Assembly: GCF_019218755.1 (NCBI RefSeq)
Contig: NZ_JAHUWZ010000009.1
Span: 149,639 to 213,638 of the forward strand
Reading direction: 5' to 3'
Length of the DNA stretch: 64,000 nucleotides
Source of the DNA: Acidovorax sp. sif1233
GTDB taxonomy: Bacteria > Pseudomonadota > Gammaproteobacteria > Burkholderiales > Burkholderiaceae_C
Numbering within the stretch: the first letter of the stretch is position 1; each line of letters begins with the position of its first letter. The position numbers and the translations under genes are program-made. Shown piece by piece: positions 27,911 through 37,276 of this stretch. Under the pieces are notes generated by a model, which was not told the DNA's origin, made no database searches, and saw only the letters and a program-made list of their open reading frames with translations.

Positions 27911-27939
27911 AAAAAACCGGCCTCGCAGGCCGGTTTTTT
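27911..27939. terminator. Bidirectional terminator
   Basis: AAAAAACCGGCC-TCGCA-GGCCGGTTTTTT, a strong symmetrical hairpin. It can end the hemP transcript and the leftward gene at 28010. Confidence 0.85.
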
Positions 27940-28009
27940 CATTGGGGGGCACAGGACCTGAAAGCTCTTCAGTCCCCTGCCCCCTGCGGGCCCACGCCCT
28001 GGAATCCCA

Positions 28010-28417
28010 TCAAAGCCCCAGAGCGGCGATGCCGGCGCGCGCCACCTGCGCGTCCTCGGTGGACTTCACACCGCTCACCCCCACGGCGCCAAGGCACTGG
28101 CCGTCCTTGAGGATCGGCACGCCGCCTTCCAGCAGGCCGTCGATGGCGGGCGCGCTCAGGAAGGCCGTGCGGCCGCCGTTGACGATGTCCTCGTACACCT
28201 TGCTCTCGCGGCGCCCCAGGGCGGCCGTGCGGGCCTTGGACGGGGCGATGTGGGACGACACCGCGGCGGCGCCATCCAGGCGCTGCAGCCACAGCAGGTG
28301 GCCGCCATCGTCCACGATGGCGATGGTCACGGCCCACTGGTTCTTGAGCGCCTCGGCTTCGGCGGCAGCGGCAATGGCCTTCACGTCGGCCAGTTCGAGT
28401 TCATGCTTGGTTTTCAT
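28010..28417 (-). CDS. GlcG/HbpS-like (DUF336) protein
   Basis: 135 residues from MKTKHELELADVKAIAAAAEAEALKN. Core phrases AIVDDGGHLLWLQRLDGAAAVS, APSKARTAALGRRES and GGVPILKDGQCLGAVGVSG are typical of the GlcG/HbpS family, which includes extracellular haem-binding and propanediol-utilisation-linked proteins. No signal peptide is present from this start. The frame extends to 28660, but those residues do not resemble the family. Its place beside iron genes hints at haem binding, but this is only contextual. Confidence 0.82.
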   Translation of the reverse strand: MKTKHELELADVKAIAAAAEAEALKNQWAVTIAIVDDGGHLLWLQRLDGAAAVSSHIAPSKARTAALGRRESKVYEDIVNGGRTAFLSAPAIDGLLEGGVPILKDGQCLGAVGVSGVKSTEDAQVARAGIAALGL

Positions 28418-28640
28418 TGGTATACCCGCAAAGGAGAAGAATGCCGGGCCGCGAGAGTCCGCGCCGGCGGGGGAAAGACGGCAAGCATAGCGGCATACGC
28501 CCACCCCCTCACCCCCATGCAGGGTGAAAGAACCCTTACCAAAAGTAGGTGACCGGACGCGGATATTGGAAGGCCTCCAGCCGCCACCACCTAGAATTTG
28601 CACTGTCTGCGTCGTGCAGGCCAACAAGGAGAGACACAAG

Positions 28641-29336
28641 ATGAATGACCAAGTCACCACCCTGGGGCACTCTGCGGGCTATGGCATCTCGCAGGAGGAG
28701 CGCCACAAGGTGCTTCGCAATACCTACTGGCTGCTCGCGCTGAGCATGATCCCCACGGTGCTGGGCGCATGGGTCGGCGTCGCCACCGGCATCACCCAGT
28801 CGCTGCGCGGCGGCGTGGGCCTGATCGTGTTCCTGGGCGGCGCGTTCGCCTTCATGTTCGCGATCGAAAAGACCAAGCGTTCGGCAGCCGGCGTGCCCGT
28901 GCTGCTGGCCTTCACGTTCTTCATGGGCCTCATGCTCTCACGCCTCATCGGCATGGTGCTGGGCTTCAAGAACGGCACCGACCTCATCATGACGGCCTTC
29001 GCCGGCACCGCGGGCGTGTTCTTCGTGATGGCCAGCCTGGCCAGCGTGATCAAGCGCGACCTCTCGGGCATGGGCAAGTGGCTGATGGTGGGCGCGCTGG
29101 TGCTCATGGTGGGTGCCGTCATCAACGTGTTTGTCGGCTCCTCGGTCGGCATGATGGCGATCTCGGTCGCTGCCATCGGCATCTTCAGCGCCTACATGCT
29201 GTATGACTTGAAGCAGATCCTGGACGGCGGCGAAACCAACTACATCAGCGCCACGCTGGCCCTGTACCTGGACATCTTCAACGTGTTCCAGAGCCTGCTC
29301 GCGCTGCTGGGCATCATGGGCGGCGAGCGCGACTGA
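28641..29336 (+). CDS. BAX inhibitor-1 (YbhL/YccA) family membrane protein
   Basis: 231 residues from MNDQVTTLGHSAGYGISQEERHKVLRNTY, with AAGGAG upstream. Seven membrane helices, with the family pattern LFTFFMGLMLSRLIG, SLASVIKRDLSGMGKWL and the last helix with DIFNVFQSLLALLGIMGG. Bacterial members act as pH-sensitive calcium-leak channels or bind FtsH; function here is unproven. A good terminator follows. Confidence 0.92.
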   Translation: MNDQVTTLGHSAGYGISQEERHKVLRNTYWLLALSMIPTVLGAWVGVATGITQSLRGGVGLIVFLGGAFAFMFAIEKTKRSAAGVPVLLAFTFFMGLMLSRLIGMVLGFKNGTDLIMTAFAGTAGVFFVMASLASVIKRDLSGMGKWLMVGALVLMVGAVINVFVGSSVGMMAISVAAIGIFSAYMLYDLKQILDGGETNYISATLALYLDIFNVFQSLLALLGIMGGERD

Positions 29337-29370
29337 CCCCGTGGCGCGCTCCCGGGCGCCACCTCAAGGC

Positions 29371-29396
29371 AAAAAGGCTCCTTCGGGAGCCTTTTT
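29371..29396 (+). terminator. Terminator after BAX inhibitor-1 gene
   Basis: AAAAAGGCTCC-TTCG-GGAGCCTTTTT: stable stem, UUCG loop, T-run, 35 nt after the stop. Confidence 0.9.
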
Positions 29397-29456
29397 CTTG
29401 CGCTTCGCACCGCCAAGCCCTCAATAGCGCGGCCGGCGTGCCGATAATGCAAGCAC

Positions 29457-29834
29457 ATGTATCGCAAAACCCGCTCCACCGCACTGCGCATGCTGGCCCT
29501 GTGCAGCATCCTGCTGCTGGCCGCCTGCAACAAGATCCCTGGCCTGGGCCCGGATCCAAGGATCGTCCAGCGCGAGGAAGAAGCCAAGGCCATCGGCGGC
29601 GCCTGCCGCCACGCGCTGCGCGGGCTGGAAGACTGCTACACCCTGAACCCCAAGGCCGCCAAGGCCTCGGTGTTCGCCGGGTGGAAGGACATGGACGCCT
29701 ACATGCGTGAAAACAAGCTGGAAGGCACGCCTTCGGTGCTCGGCAAGGTGGTCGAGAAACCCGAGCGCGCCGAACGCTCCGGCGATATCGAGACCGAGCC
29801 CCGCGACGCGGCTTCGAACCGCAACCGCAGCTAG
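29457..29834 (+). CDS. Small lipoprotein, unknown function
   Basis: 125 residues. Type II signal peptide with lipobox LLAAC (Cys24), then a mature part with two more Cys (GACRHALRGLEDCYTLNPKAAKASVFAGWKDMDAYMRENK) that could form a disulphide, and a charged C-terminal tail. The residue after the lipid Cys is Asn, so outer-membrane sorting is likely. Conserved-looking but without a known domain. Confidence 0.8.
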   Translation: MYRKTRSTALRMLALCSILLLAACNKIPGLGPDPRIVQREEEAKAIGGACRHALRGLEDCYTLNPKAAKASVFAGWKDMDAYMRENKLEGTPSVLGKVVEKPERAERSGDIETEPRDAASNRNRS

Positions 29835-29905
29835 GGCTAGCGGGCCGCTCTCCCCCCGTGCGCGGCCAGGCCGGCGCACACCGGCTGCGGCGGCCCTTTC
29901 TCCCC

Positions 29906-31369
29906 TCAGGCGCGGTCGAACACCGCCATGCTTTCCACGTGCGCCGTGTGCGGGAACATGTTCACCATGCCGGCCGCCGTGCAGCGGTAGCCCGCCAGAT
30001 GCACCAGCAACCCGGCATCGCGGGCGAGCGTGGCGGGATTGCAGCTGACATAGACGATGCGTTTGGGCGGGGTCCAGCCTTCGGCCCCGGCGGGCAGCGG
30101 GCCCGCGCCCTCGGCGCCGATGCGCGCCTGCTCGATGTCGGCGAGCGCCTTGGCCAGCGCGAACGCGCCTTCGCGGGGCGGATCGACCAGCCACTTGTCA
30201 GCCGCGCCGTCGGCCACCAGCATCTCCGGGGTCATCTCGAACAGGTTGCGCGCTACAAAATCAGTAGCTGCCAGCGCTTTATGGTCCTGCGCTGCAGCCT
30301 GATTCAATGCATAGTTCTCGCGCGAGCGGGCCACCAGGGCCTCGCTGCCCTCGATGCCCAGCACCTCGCGCGCCTGCGTGGCCAGCGGTAGCGTGAAGTT
30401 GCCCAGGCCGCAGAACCAGTCGATCACGCGCTCGTGGGGCTGCACGTCCAGCAGGCGCAGCGCGCGGGAGACGAGTACGCGGTTGATGTGCGGGTTCACC
30501 TGCGTGAAGTCGGTCGGCTTGAACGGCATGGTGATGCCGAAATCCGGCAGCGCATAGGAAAGCTGCTCGCCGCCCTCCTCGAGCAGCTTCACCGTGTCCG
30601 GGCCCTTGGGCTGCAGCCACCATTGCACGCCGTGCCCGGCGGCGAAGGCGCGCAGCCGGGCGATGTCGCCGGCGCTCAGCGGCTCCAGGTGGCGCAGCAC
30701 CAGGGCCGTCACGCTGTCGCCGCAGGCCAGCTCGATCTGCGGGCAGGTGTCGCGCGCATCCATGTCGGCGATCAGGGCCCGCAGGGGCATCAGCATGGCG
30801 TCTACATGGGGCGGCAACACGGGGCACTGCTGCATGTCCGCCACGTAGCGGCTCTTGCGTTCATGAAAGCCGATCAGCACCTGGCCCTTCTTGATCACAT
30901 GGCGCACCGACAGCCGCGCACGGTAGCGGTAACCCCAGGCGGGGCCTTCGATGGGGCGCAGCACGGTGCCGGCCTTGACCTTGCCCAGGTGCCACAGGTT
31001 GTCTTCCAGCACCCGCTGCTTGACGGCCACCTGGGCGCCCACGTGCAGGTGCTGCATCTTGCAGCCGCCGCAGGCTCCGGCATGCAGGCCAAAGTGCGGG
31101 CAGCCGGGGCGCACGCGCTGCGACGATTCGCGGTGGATCGCCGTCAGGCTGGCCTGCTCCCAGTTGTTCTTCTTGCGGTGGGTGTTGGCGGTGACCAGCT
31201 CGAACGGCAGGGCACCGTCGATGAAGATGACCTTGCCGTCGGGCTTGCGGGCGACGCCCTGGGCATCCAGGTCCATGGACTGGACCTGCAGCCAGCCCTC
31301 GGGCAGATCGCCGTGGGAATCCTGCGCGGTGGGTTCAAACGAGGGGGATAGTTCTTTCGGTTCGCTCAT
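29906..31369 (-). CDS. rlmD: 23S rRNA (uracil-1939-C5)-methyltransferase RlmD
   Basis: 487 residues. An N-terminal TRAM-like domain; four Cys for a [4Fe-4S] cluster ([19 protein letters not shown] plus the Cys in QQCPVLP); the SAM-binding [13 protein letters not shown]; and the catalytic Cys in [12 protein letters not shown]. Residues about 360-375 ([12 protein letters not shown]) are encoded by an inserted copy of the interspersed repeat, after the SAM motif, without loss of frame. No operon partner. Confidence 0.95.
   Translation of the reverse strand: MSEPKELSPSFEPTAQDSHGDLPEGWLQVQSMDLDAQGVARKPDGKVIFIDGALPFELVTANTHRKKNNWEQASLTAIHRESSQRVRPGCPHFGLHAGACGGCKMQHLHVGAQVAVKQRVLEDNLWHLGKVKAGTVLRPIEGPAWGYRYRARLSVRHVIKKGQVLIGFHERKSRYVADMQQCPVLPPHVDAMLMPLRALIADMDARDTCPQIELACGDSVTALVLRHLEPLSAGDIARLRAFAAGHGVQWWLQPKGPDTVKLLEEGGEQLSYALPDFGITMPFKPTDFTQVNPHINRVLVSRALRLLDVQPHERVIDWFCGLGNFTLPLATQAREVLGIEGSEALVARSRENYALNQAAAQDHKALAATDFVARNLFEMTPEMLVADGAADKWLVDPPREGAFALAKALADIEQARIGAEGAGPLPAGAEGWTPPKRIVYVSCNPATLARDAGLLVHLAGYRCTAAGMVNMFPHTAHVESMAVFDRA
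30246..30300. repeat. Interspersed repeat copy F, inside rlmD
   Basis: On the - strand: ATAAAGCGCTGGCAGCTACT followed by GATTTTGTAGCG. It matches copy G at 36306 (AAGCGCTGTCAGCTACTTTT). It contributes about a dozen residues to RlmD. Confidence 0.6.
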
Positions 31370-31437
31370 CCCCCGATTGTCTCAGGCCCGGGCCGGTGCC
31401 TGCCCGGGGATCGCCGCAGCCTGCCGGCTCGGTCAGG

Positions 31438-31758
31438 TCAGCCGCGGTCCGCGCGCGCGGGGCGGCCGCCGACGGATCCCATGGATCCCGTGGCGCCCTG
31501 CGCCGACGCCAGGGGCAGCTTGTTGACGGTGAGGTCGCAGTTGTAATTGTCCGGCGTGAACACCAGCGTGGCGCCCGGCGCCACCAGCGGCAGGGTCTGG
31601 TGGATCTGGTAGGACATGTCCACCGGCGGTTCGGGCGCGCGGTACACGATGTCCTTGTCGGGGCCGTAGACCACGTAGCACGAAGCCGCGGCCGACTGGC
31701 TGAAAAGGGCGCCCAGCAGCGCGGCGGCAGCGGCAGTGGCGTATGGGAAGCGGGTCAT
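31438..31758 (-). CDS. Small secreted protein
   Basis: 106 residues from MTRFPYATAAAAALLGALFSQ, with AGGAG upstream. A clear Sec signal peptide is cleaved near QSAAA-SC. The mature protein has two Cys (SCYVVYG and NYNCDLTV) probably joined by a disulphide, and core DIVYRAPEPPVDMSYQIHQTLP. Small periplasmic proteins of this sort are common in Comamonadaceae; no function known. The frame could extend to 32049, but that is a shadow of the Lrp gene. Confidence 0.8.
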   Translation of the reverse strand: MTRFPYATAAAAALLGALFSQSAAASCYVVYGPDKDIVYRAPEPPVDMSYQIHQTLPLVAPGATLVFTPDNYNCDLTVNKLPLASAQGATGSMGSVGGRPARADRG

Positions 31759-31874
31759 GGTTCTTCTCCTCGATCTGGCATGTCTGCCTGGGATTATGGA
31801 GGCTTTGGCGTGCCGAGCCAATGCAGCCGTGGCTCCATGGCAGCGGCGCGCACCGCCGGGCCCCGCGCGCCCCT

Positions 31875-32348
31875 TCAACGCAGGTGCAGGTGGTTGGTGT
31901 GCTTGACCTCTTCCATCACCGCATAGGTGCGTGTCTCGCGCACCCCGGGCAGTTGCCACAGGACCGCGCCTGCGAACACGCGGTAGGCGTTCATGTCGGC
32001 CGAGCGCGTCTTGAGCAGGTAGTCGAACCCCCCTGCCACCATGTGGCACTCCATGATCTCGGGATGCACCTGCACCGCCGCCTTGAACTGGTCGAACACA
32101 TTCGGCGTGGTGCGGTCGAGCAGCACCTCCACGAACACCAGCATGCCCGCCCCCAGCTTCAGCGGGTTGAGCCGCGCCTCGTAGCCCAGGATGAAGCCGT
32201 CGCGCGTGAGGCGCTGTACGCGCGCCAGCACCGCGGTGGGCGACAGCGCGACGGCGTCCGCCAGCTTGAGATTGGCAATGCGCCCATCTTCCTGCAGGAT
32301 TGACAAAATCTTGCGGTCAATACGGTCCAGATCGGTTTCCATCGTCAT
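31875..32348 (-). CDS. Lrp/AsnC-family regulator (probable proline-responsive activator of putA)
   Basis: 157 residues. N-terminal HTH (DLDRIDRKILSILQEDGRIANLKLADAVALSPTAVLARVQRL) and C-terminal RAM ligand domain (VFVEVLLDR, MVAGGFDYLLKTRSADMNAYRVF). It is divergent from putA with 144 bp between starts, the arrangement of PutR-type activators that respond to proline. PutA here lacks the DNA-binding domain that autoregulates putA in enteric bacteria, so this regulator probably does that job. Confidence 0.9.
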   Translation of the reverse strand: MTMETDLDRIDRKILSILQEDGRIANLKLADAVALSPTAVLARVQRLTRDGFILGYEARLNPLKLGAGMLVFVEVLLDRTTPNVFDQFKAAVQVHPEIMECHMVAGGFDYLLKTRSADMNAYRVFAGAVLWQLPGVRETRTYAVMEEVKHTNHLHLR

Positions 32349-32492
32349 TTTGGATAGTGATTTATTCTGACAGACCGCCTATTTTCGACCATTTATTCAT
32401 CCACAGACCAAGGATCATCGCATCCAGCCGCCCCCGGCAGGCCCTGGGGGCCCAACCCACCAATACCCCTGATACCCACCGAAAGACACGCC

Positions 32493-35400
32493 ATGACGCA
32501 GCCCACCGGCGCCCTGCCCTCTTCCACCAGCCCCGCCGGCTTTGCCCCGCGCTCGCCCCTGGCCAGCCCGTTGCGCGCCGCCATCACCGCGGCCTACCGG
32601 CGCCCCGAGCCCGAGGCCCTGGCCCCGCTGCTGGCGCAGGCCCGTTTGCCGCAGGCGATGGCGCAAGCGGCCGGGCAGCTGGCGCTGCGCATTGCGGGCG
32701 CCCTGCGCAGCCGCAAGAGCGCCGGGGGCCGCGCGGGCATCGTGCAGGGATTGCTGCAGGAGTTCGCGCTGTCGTCGCAAGAAGGCGTGGCGCTGATGTG
32801 CCTGGCCGAGGCGCTCCTGCGCATCCCCGACAAGGCCACGCGCGATGCATTGATCCGCGACAAGATCAGCAACGGCCAGTGGGAACCCCACCTGGGCAAG
32901 AGCCCTTCGCTGTTTGTGAATGCGGCCACCTGGGGCCTGCTCATCACGGGCAAGCTGGTGGCCACGCACAGCGAAGGCAGCCTGGGCGCATCGCTCGGCC
33001 GCCTGATCAGCAAGGGCGGAGAGCCGCTCATCCGCAAGGGCGTGGACATGGCCATGCGCATGATGGGCGAGCAGTTCGTGACCGGCGAGACCATTGGCGA
33101 AGCCCTGGCCAACGCCCGCCAGATGGAAGGCGAGGGCTTCCGCTATTCCTACGACATGCTGGGCGAGGCCGCGCTGACCAGCGAGGACGCCCAGCGCTAC
33201 TACGCGTCGTACGAGCAGGCCATCCACGCCATCGGCAAGGCATCCGCCGGGCGCGGCATCTATGAAGGCCCCGGCATCTCGATCAAGCTGTCGGCCCTGC
33301 ACCCGCGCTACAGCCGCGCGCAGTTCGCCCGTGTGATGGACGAGCTGTACCCGCTGGTGCTGCGCCTGACCGAGCTCGCGCGCAGCTATGACATCGGCAT
33401 CAACATCGATGCCGAGGAGGCCGACCGGCTGGAGCTGTCGCTGGACCTGCTCGAACGCCTGTGCCACGAGCCTTCACTGGCCGGCTGGAACGGCATCGGC
33501 TTCGTGATCCAGGCCTACCAGAAGCGCTGCCCCTTCGTCATCGACTACGTGGTGGACCTGGCGCGCCGCACGCAGCGCCGACTGATGGTGCGCCTGGTCA
33601 AGGGTGCCTACTGGGACAGCGAGATCAAGCGCGCCCAGGTCGACGGGCTGGACGACTACCCCGTGTACACCCGCAAGGTGCACACCGACATCTCGTACAT
33701 CGCCTGCGCAAGGAAATTGCTGGCCGCGCCCGAGGCCATCTACCCGCAGTTCGCCACGCACAACGCGGAAACACTCGCCACCATCTACCACCTGGCGGGC
33801 CACAACTACTATGCCGGCCAGTACGAATTCCAGTGCCTGCACGGCATGGGCGAGCCCCTGTACGAGCAGGTGGTGGGCGCCGTCACCGCCGGCAAGCTGG
33901 GTCGGCCCTGCCGCATCTACGCCCCCGTCGGCACGCACGAGACCCTGCTGGCGTACCTGGTGCGCCGACTGCTGGAAAACGGCGCCAACACCTCGTTCGT
34001 GAACCGCATCGCCGACGAGACCATCGCGCTGGAGGACCTGGTGAAGAGCCCCGTCGAGGTGGTGGACCAGCAGGCCGCCGCAGAAGGCGGCGCAGGCCTG
34101 CCCCACCCGCGCATCGCCACGCCACGCGGCCTGTACGGCCCGCACCGCGCCAACTCGCGCGGGCTCGACCTGTCGAACGAGAACACCCTCGCGCAACTGG
34201 ACGCGATCCTGCAGGCCACCGCCAGCCAGGGCTGGACCGCCGGCCCCTTGCTCGGCGCCGACGCCGCGCCGGGCGCGCCGATGCCCGTGCGCAACCCCGC
34301 GGACCACCGCGACGTGGTGGGCCAGGTGCAGGAGGCCACGGCCGCCGACGTGGATGCGGCCCTGCAACACGCCCTGCGGGCGGCCCCCTTGTGGGCCGCG
34401 ACGCCCCCGGCCGAGCGCGCCGCCACGCTCGACCGTGCCGCGGGCCTGCTGGAGGACCGCATGCAGCCCCTGCTGGGTCTGCTGATGCGCGAAGCAGGCA
34501 AGAGCTGCAGCAACGCGGTCGCCGAGGTGCGCGAGGCGGTGGACTTCCTGCGCTACTACGCCGCGCAGGTCGAATCCACCTTCGACAACACCACCCACCT
34601 TCCGCTGGGCCCCGTGGCCTGCATCAGCCCCTGGAACTTCCCGCTCGCCATCTTCATGGGTCAGGTGGCCGCAGCCCTGGCCGCCGGCAACCCCGTGCTG
34701 GCCAAGCCGGCCGAACAGACCCCGCTGATCGCCGCCGAGGCCGTGCGCGTTCTGTGGCAGGCGGGTGTGCCGCGCGGCGTGGTGCAGCTGCTGCCCGGCC
34801 AGGGCGAGACCGTGGGCGCCCGGCTGATCGGCGACCCGCGTGTGATGGGCGTCATGTTCACCGGTTCGACCGACGTGGCGCGCATCCTGCAACGCGCCAT
34901 CGCAGGCCGCCTGGATGCCGCCGGCCGCCCCATCCCCCTGATCGCCGAGACGGGCGGGCAGAACGCGATGATCGTGGACTCGTCGGCGCTGGTGGAGCAG
35001 GTGGTGGCCGACGCGGTCTCCTCCGCGTTCGACAGCGCCGGCCAGCGCTGCTCGGCCCTGCGCGTGCTGTGCGTGCAGGAGGACGCCGCCGACCGCGTGG
35101 TGGAAATGCTCAAGGGCGCCATGGGTGAACTGCGCATGGGCAACCCGGGCGCGCTGCAGGTCGACGTGGGCCCGGTCATCGACGCCGAGGCCCAGGCAGG
35201 CATCACCGCGCACATCGATGCGCTCAAGGCCAGGGGCCATCGCGTGTTCCAGCAGTGCCGCTGCAGCGCCGATGAAACGGCCCAGGGCACCTTCGTGCCG
35301 CCCACGCTGATTGAACTCCACGGCATCCAGGAACTGCAGCGCGAGGTCTTTGGGCCCGTGCTGCACCTGGTGCGCTATGCCCGCAACGACCTGGACCAGT

Positions 35401-36257
35401 TGCTCGACCAGATCAACGCCACCGGCTACGGCCTCACGCAGGGCGTGCACACCCGCATCGACGAAACCATCGCCCGCGTGGTGAGCCGCGCCCATGCGGG
35501 CAACGTCTACGTGAACCGCAACATGGTGGGCGCCGTGGTGGGCGTGCAGCCGTTTGGTGGCGAGGGCCTGTCGGGCACGGGCCCGAAGGCGGGCGGGCCG
35601 CTGTACCTGCTGCGCCTGCTGTCGCGGCGCCCGGCCGATGCGCTGGCACGCACCTTCGCCGCGGCGGACCGCACGGCGCCACCCGACGTGGCAGCGCGCG
35701 AACCCTGGCTGGCGCCCCTGCACGCACTGGAGCAGTGGGCACACACGCAGGGCCGCCCCGCGCTGGCGGACACCTGCCGTGCGTTCGCCTCCGCCACCCA
35801 GAGCGGCACGGCGCGCACCCTGCCCGGCCCCACGGGTGAGCGCAACGTCTACACCCTGGCCCCCCGCGCCCGCGTGCTGTGCCTGGCCCAGGCCGAAGGC
35901 GACCTGCTCACGCAGACCGCGGCCGTGCTGGCCTCGGGCGGCAAGGCCCTGTGGCCTTCCACCCAGGCGGGCTTGCGTGCACAGCTTGCCCCGGCCGTCC
36001 AGGCCAGCATCGCGGTGGCGGATCAGGTGCTGGACGACGGCCGCATCGAACTGTCCGCCGTGCTGCACCATGGCGATGCGGCTTCGCTGCACGCGGTGTG
36101 CGAGGCGCTGGCCCGCCGTCCCGGCCCCATCGTGGGCGTGACCGCATTGCCCCCAGGCGCCACCGACGTGCCGCTGGAGCGCCTGCTGATCGAGCGCGCA
36201 CTGAGCGTGAACACCGCTGCCGCGGGCGGCAACGCGAGCCTGATGACGATTGGCTGA
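32493..36257 (+). CDS. putA: Bifunctional proline dehydrogenase / P5C dehydrogenase PutA
   Basis: 1254 residues. No N-terminal ribbon-helix-helix; the protein begins with a Pro/Ala tail and the helical domain. Proline dehydrogenase barrel: GISIKLSALHPRYSRAQ, RLVKGAYWDSEIKRAQ, FATHNAETLA. The P5C dehydrogenase half has SPWNFPLAIFMGQ and ETGGQNAMIVDSSA, with catalytic Cys in SAGQRCSALRVL. An extra C-terminal region follows (about residues 1060-1254), as in type B PutA. It oxidises proline to glutamate with FAD and NAD+, channelling the intermediate. Peripheral inner-membrane enzyme. Confidence 0.97.
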   Translation: MTQPTGALPSSTSPAGFAPRSPLASPLRAAITAAYRRPEPEALAPLLAQARLPQAMAQAAGQLALRIAGALRSRKSAGGRAGIVQGLLQEFALSSQEGVALMCLAEALLRIPDKATRDALIRDKISNGQWEPHLGKSPSLFVNAATWGLLITGKLVATHSEGSLGASLGRLISKGGEPLIRKGVDMAMRMMGEQFVTGETIGEALANARQMEGEGFRYSYDMLGEAALTSEDAQRYYASYEQAIHAIGKASAGRGIYEGPGISIKLSALHPRYSRAQFARVMDELYPLVLRLTELARSYDIGINIDAEEADRLELSLDLLERLCHEPSLAGWNGIGFVIQAYQKRCPFVIDYVVDLARRTQRRLMVRLVKGAYWDSEIKRAQVDGLDDYPVYTRKVHTDISYIACARKLLAAPEAIYPQFATHNAETLATIYHLAGHNYYAGQYEFQCLHGMGEPLYEQVVGAVTAGKLGRPCRIYAPVGTHETLLAYLVRRLLENGANTSFVNRIADETIALEDLVKSPVEVVDQQAAAEGGAGLPHPRIATPRGLYGPHRANSRGLDLSNENTLAQLDAILQATASQGWTAGPLLGADAAPGAPMPVRNPADHRDVVGQVQEATAADVDAALQHALRAAPLWAATPPAERAATLDRAAGLLEDRMQPLLGLLMREAGKSCSNAVAEVREAVDFLRYYAAQVESTFDNTTHLPLGPVACISPWNFPLAIFMGQVAAALAAGNPVLAKPAEQTPLIAAEAVRVLWQAGVPRGVVQLLPGQGETVGARLIGDPRVMGVMFTGSTDVARILQRAIAGRLDAAGRPIPLIAETGGQNAMIVDSSALVEQVVADAVSSAFDSAGQRCSALRVLCVQEDAADRVVEMLKGAMGELRMGNPGALQVDVGPVIDAEAQAGITAHIDALKARGHRVFQQCRCSADETAQGTFVPPTLIELHGIQELQREVFGPVLHLVRYARNDLDQLLDQINATGYGLTQGVHTRIDETIARVVSRAHAGNVYVNRNMVGAVVGVQPFGGEGLSGTGPKAGGPLYLLRLLSRRPADALARTFAAADRTAPPDVAAREPWLAPLHALEQWAHTQGRPALADTCRAFASATQSGTARTLPGPTGERNVYTLAPRARVLCLAQAEGDLLTQTAAVLASGGKALWPSTQAGLRAQLAPAVQASIAVADQVLDDGRIELSAVLHHGDAASLHAVCEALARRPGPIVGVTALPPGATDVPLERLLIERALSVNTAAAGGNASLMTIG

Positions 36258-36305
36258 GGTGGCCGTGCCCGCAGGATCTGAATAAAAACTGCCCCCACGG
36301 CTTAT

Positions 36306-36345
36306 CCTTCAAGCGCTGTCAGCTACTTTTTTTATAGCGATTGAT
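36306..36345. repeat. Interspersed repeat copy G
   Basis: TCCTTCAAGCGCTGTCAGCT followed by ACTTTTTTTATAGCG at the tail-to-tail boundary of putA and thpR; it supplies the last codons of thpR (RYKKSS). Confidence 0.6.
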
Positions 36346-37041
36346 CTGAACACCCCGCGGCGGCAGATCTTCGCCGGCCGGCGCGGATTGCCGGCCCTGC
36401 TCCGCCTGAAAAAAGGCCGGCTGGTCCAGGCCCCAGCGCCCCAGCACCTGGTAGGGCCCGGGCGAGCCGCGGCGGTTGTAGAGCAGCTGGAAGGCATCCA
36501 CCCTCCAGTCAAGAGGCTCCACGCCGTGTTCCTCCACGGCAGAAGGGCCGTAGAGCAGCGTCATGTGCGGCGTGAACGATGGCTCGGCGCGCGCTGGCGC
36601 AGGGCCTGGCACGCACGCCCGCAGGGCTTGGCGCAGCGCCTGGTGCAGCGCCACCATGCCCGCCACGCCGGTTTCGCTGCCGCACAGGACCAGGGGCCGC
36701 CTGGACTGGCGCCCCTGAAAGCTCAGGCAGCGGTCCAGCCGCAGCGAAAACGCCGGTGCGCGAACTTGCGCGGCGGCCGCACACGCCCACCAGACCTTGC
36801 GGGGGCTGAACTCGGCATCCCATCCGAGCGAGGCCAGCGTCACATGCAACCGCTCGGTGCGCACCCTGTGGCCCTCCTCCACCTGGCGGGCGGCCGTCTC
36901 CTGGTCGCACAGCCGGACAGCGCGGGCGGCCACGGCGCCATCCGCCAGCACGGCGAAAAAGAGGTGGTGGTCATGGCGCCGCGCGGCTGGAGACAAGGGC
37001 AGGTTCTCCATCCCCGGCAGCCACCGCAGGCCGTCAGACAT
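36319..37041 (-). CDS. thpR: RNA 2',3'-cyclic phosphodiesterase (2'-5' RNA ligase family)
   Basis: About 240 residues from MSDGLRWLPGMENLPLSPAARR (an inner start at MENLP is possible). Two HxTx motifs, HVTLASLGW and HMTLLYGPS, form the catalytic pair of 2H phosphodiesterases. LFFAVL at the start of the fold is also typical. The C-terminal 25 residues (after GLDQPAFF) look like extension by the repeat copy G. It opens 2',3'-cyclic phosphates at RNA ends. Converges with putA. Confidence 0.88.
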   Translation of the reverse strand: MSDGLRWLPGMENLPLSPAARRHDHHLFFAVLADGAVAARAVRLCDQETAARQVEEGHRVRTERLHVTLASLGWDAEFSPRKVWWACAAAAQVRAPAFSLRLDRCLSFQGRQSRRPLVLCGSETGVAGMVALHQALRQALRACVPGPAPARAEPSFTPHMTLLYGPSAVEEHGVEPLDWRVDAFQLLYNRRGSPGPYQVLGRWGLDQPAFFQAEQGRQSAPAGEDLPPRGVQINRYKKSS

Positions 37042-37276
37042 CCCGTTGGCTCCTGAAAAAAGGTGGCGTCCCCACGGCATACCGCTCCTTGCGGACAAGG
37101 GTGGCACCGGTACGGACTCGCCCACCGCAGCCCACTGGCCAAAAAGTACAGTTTTTACGCCTCTTACCGGAGGATTGCCAAGGACGAACTGGGAGACCAT
37201 CGGAGCAAGGCCCAAAGAACCCTCGCCGGCCCAGTGCCACGCCATGGATCGCCCGCCCCACCGAAGGAGTCGCAAG

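Noticed and set aside
33461..35128. 555-codon + strand frame inside putA
   Set aside because: Out-of-frame Arg/Pro-rich translation of putA codons, no family match.
33474..36092. 872-codon - strand frame opposite putA
   Set aside because: Antisense shadow of the PutA coding region.
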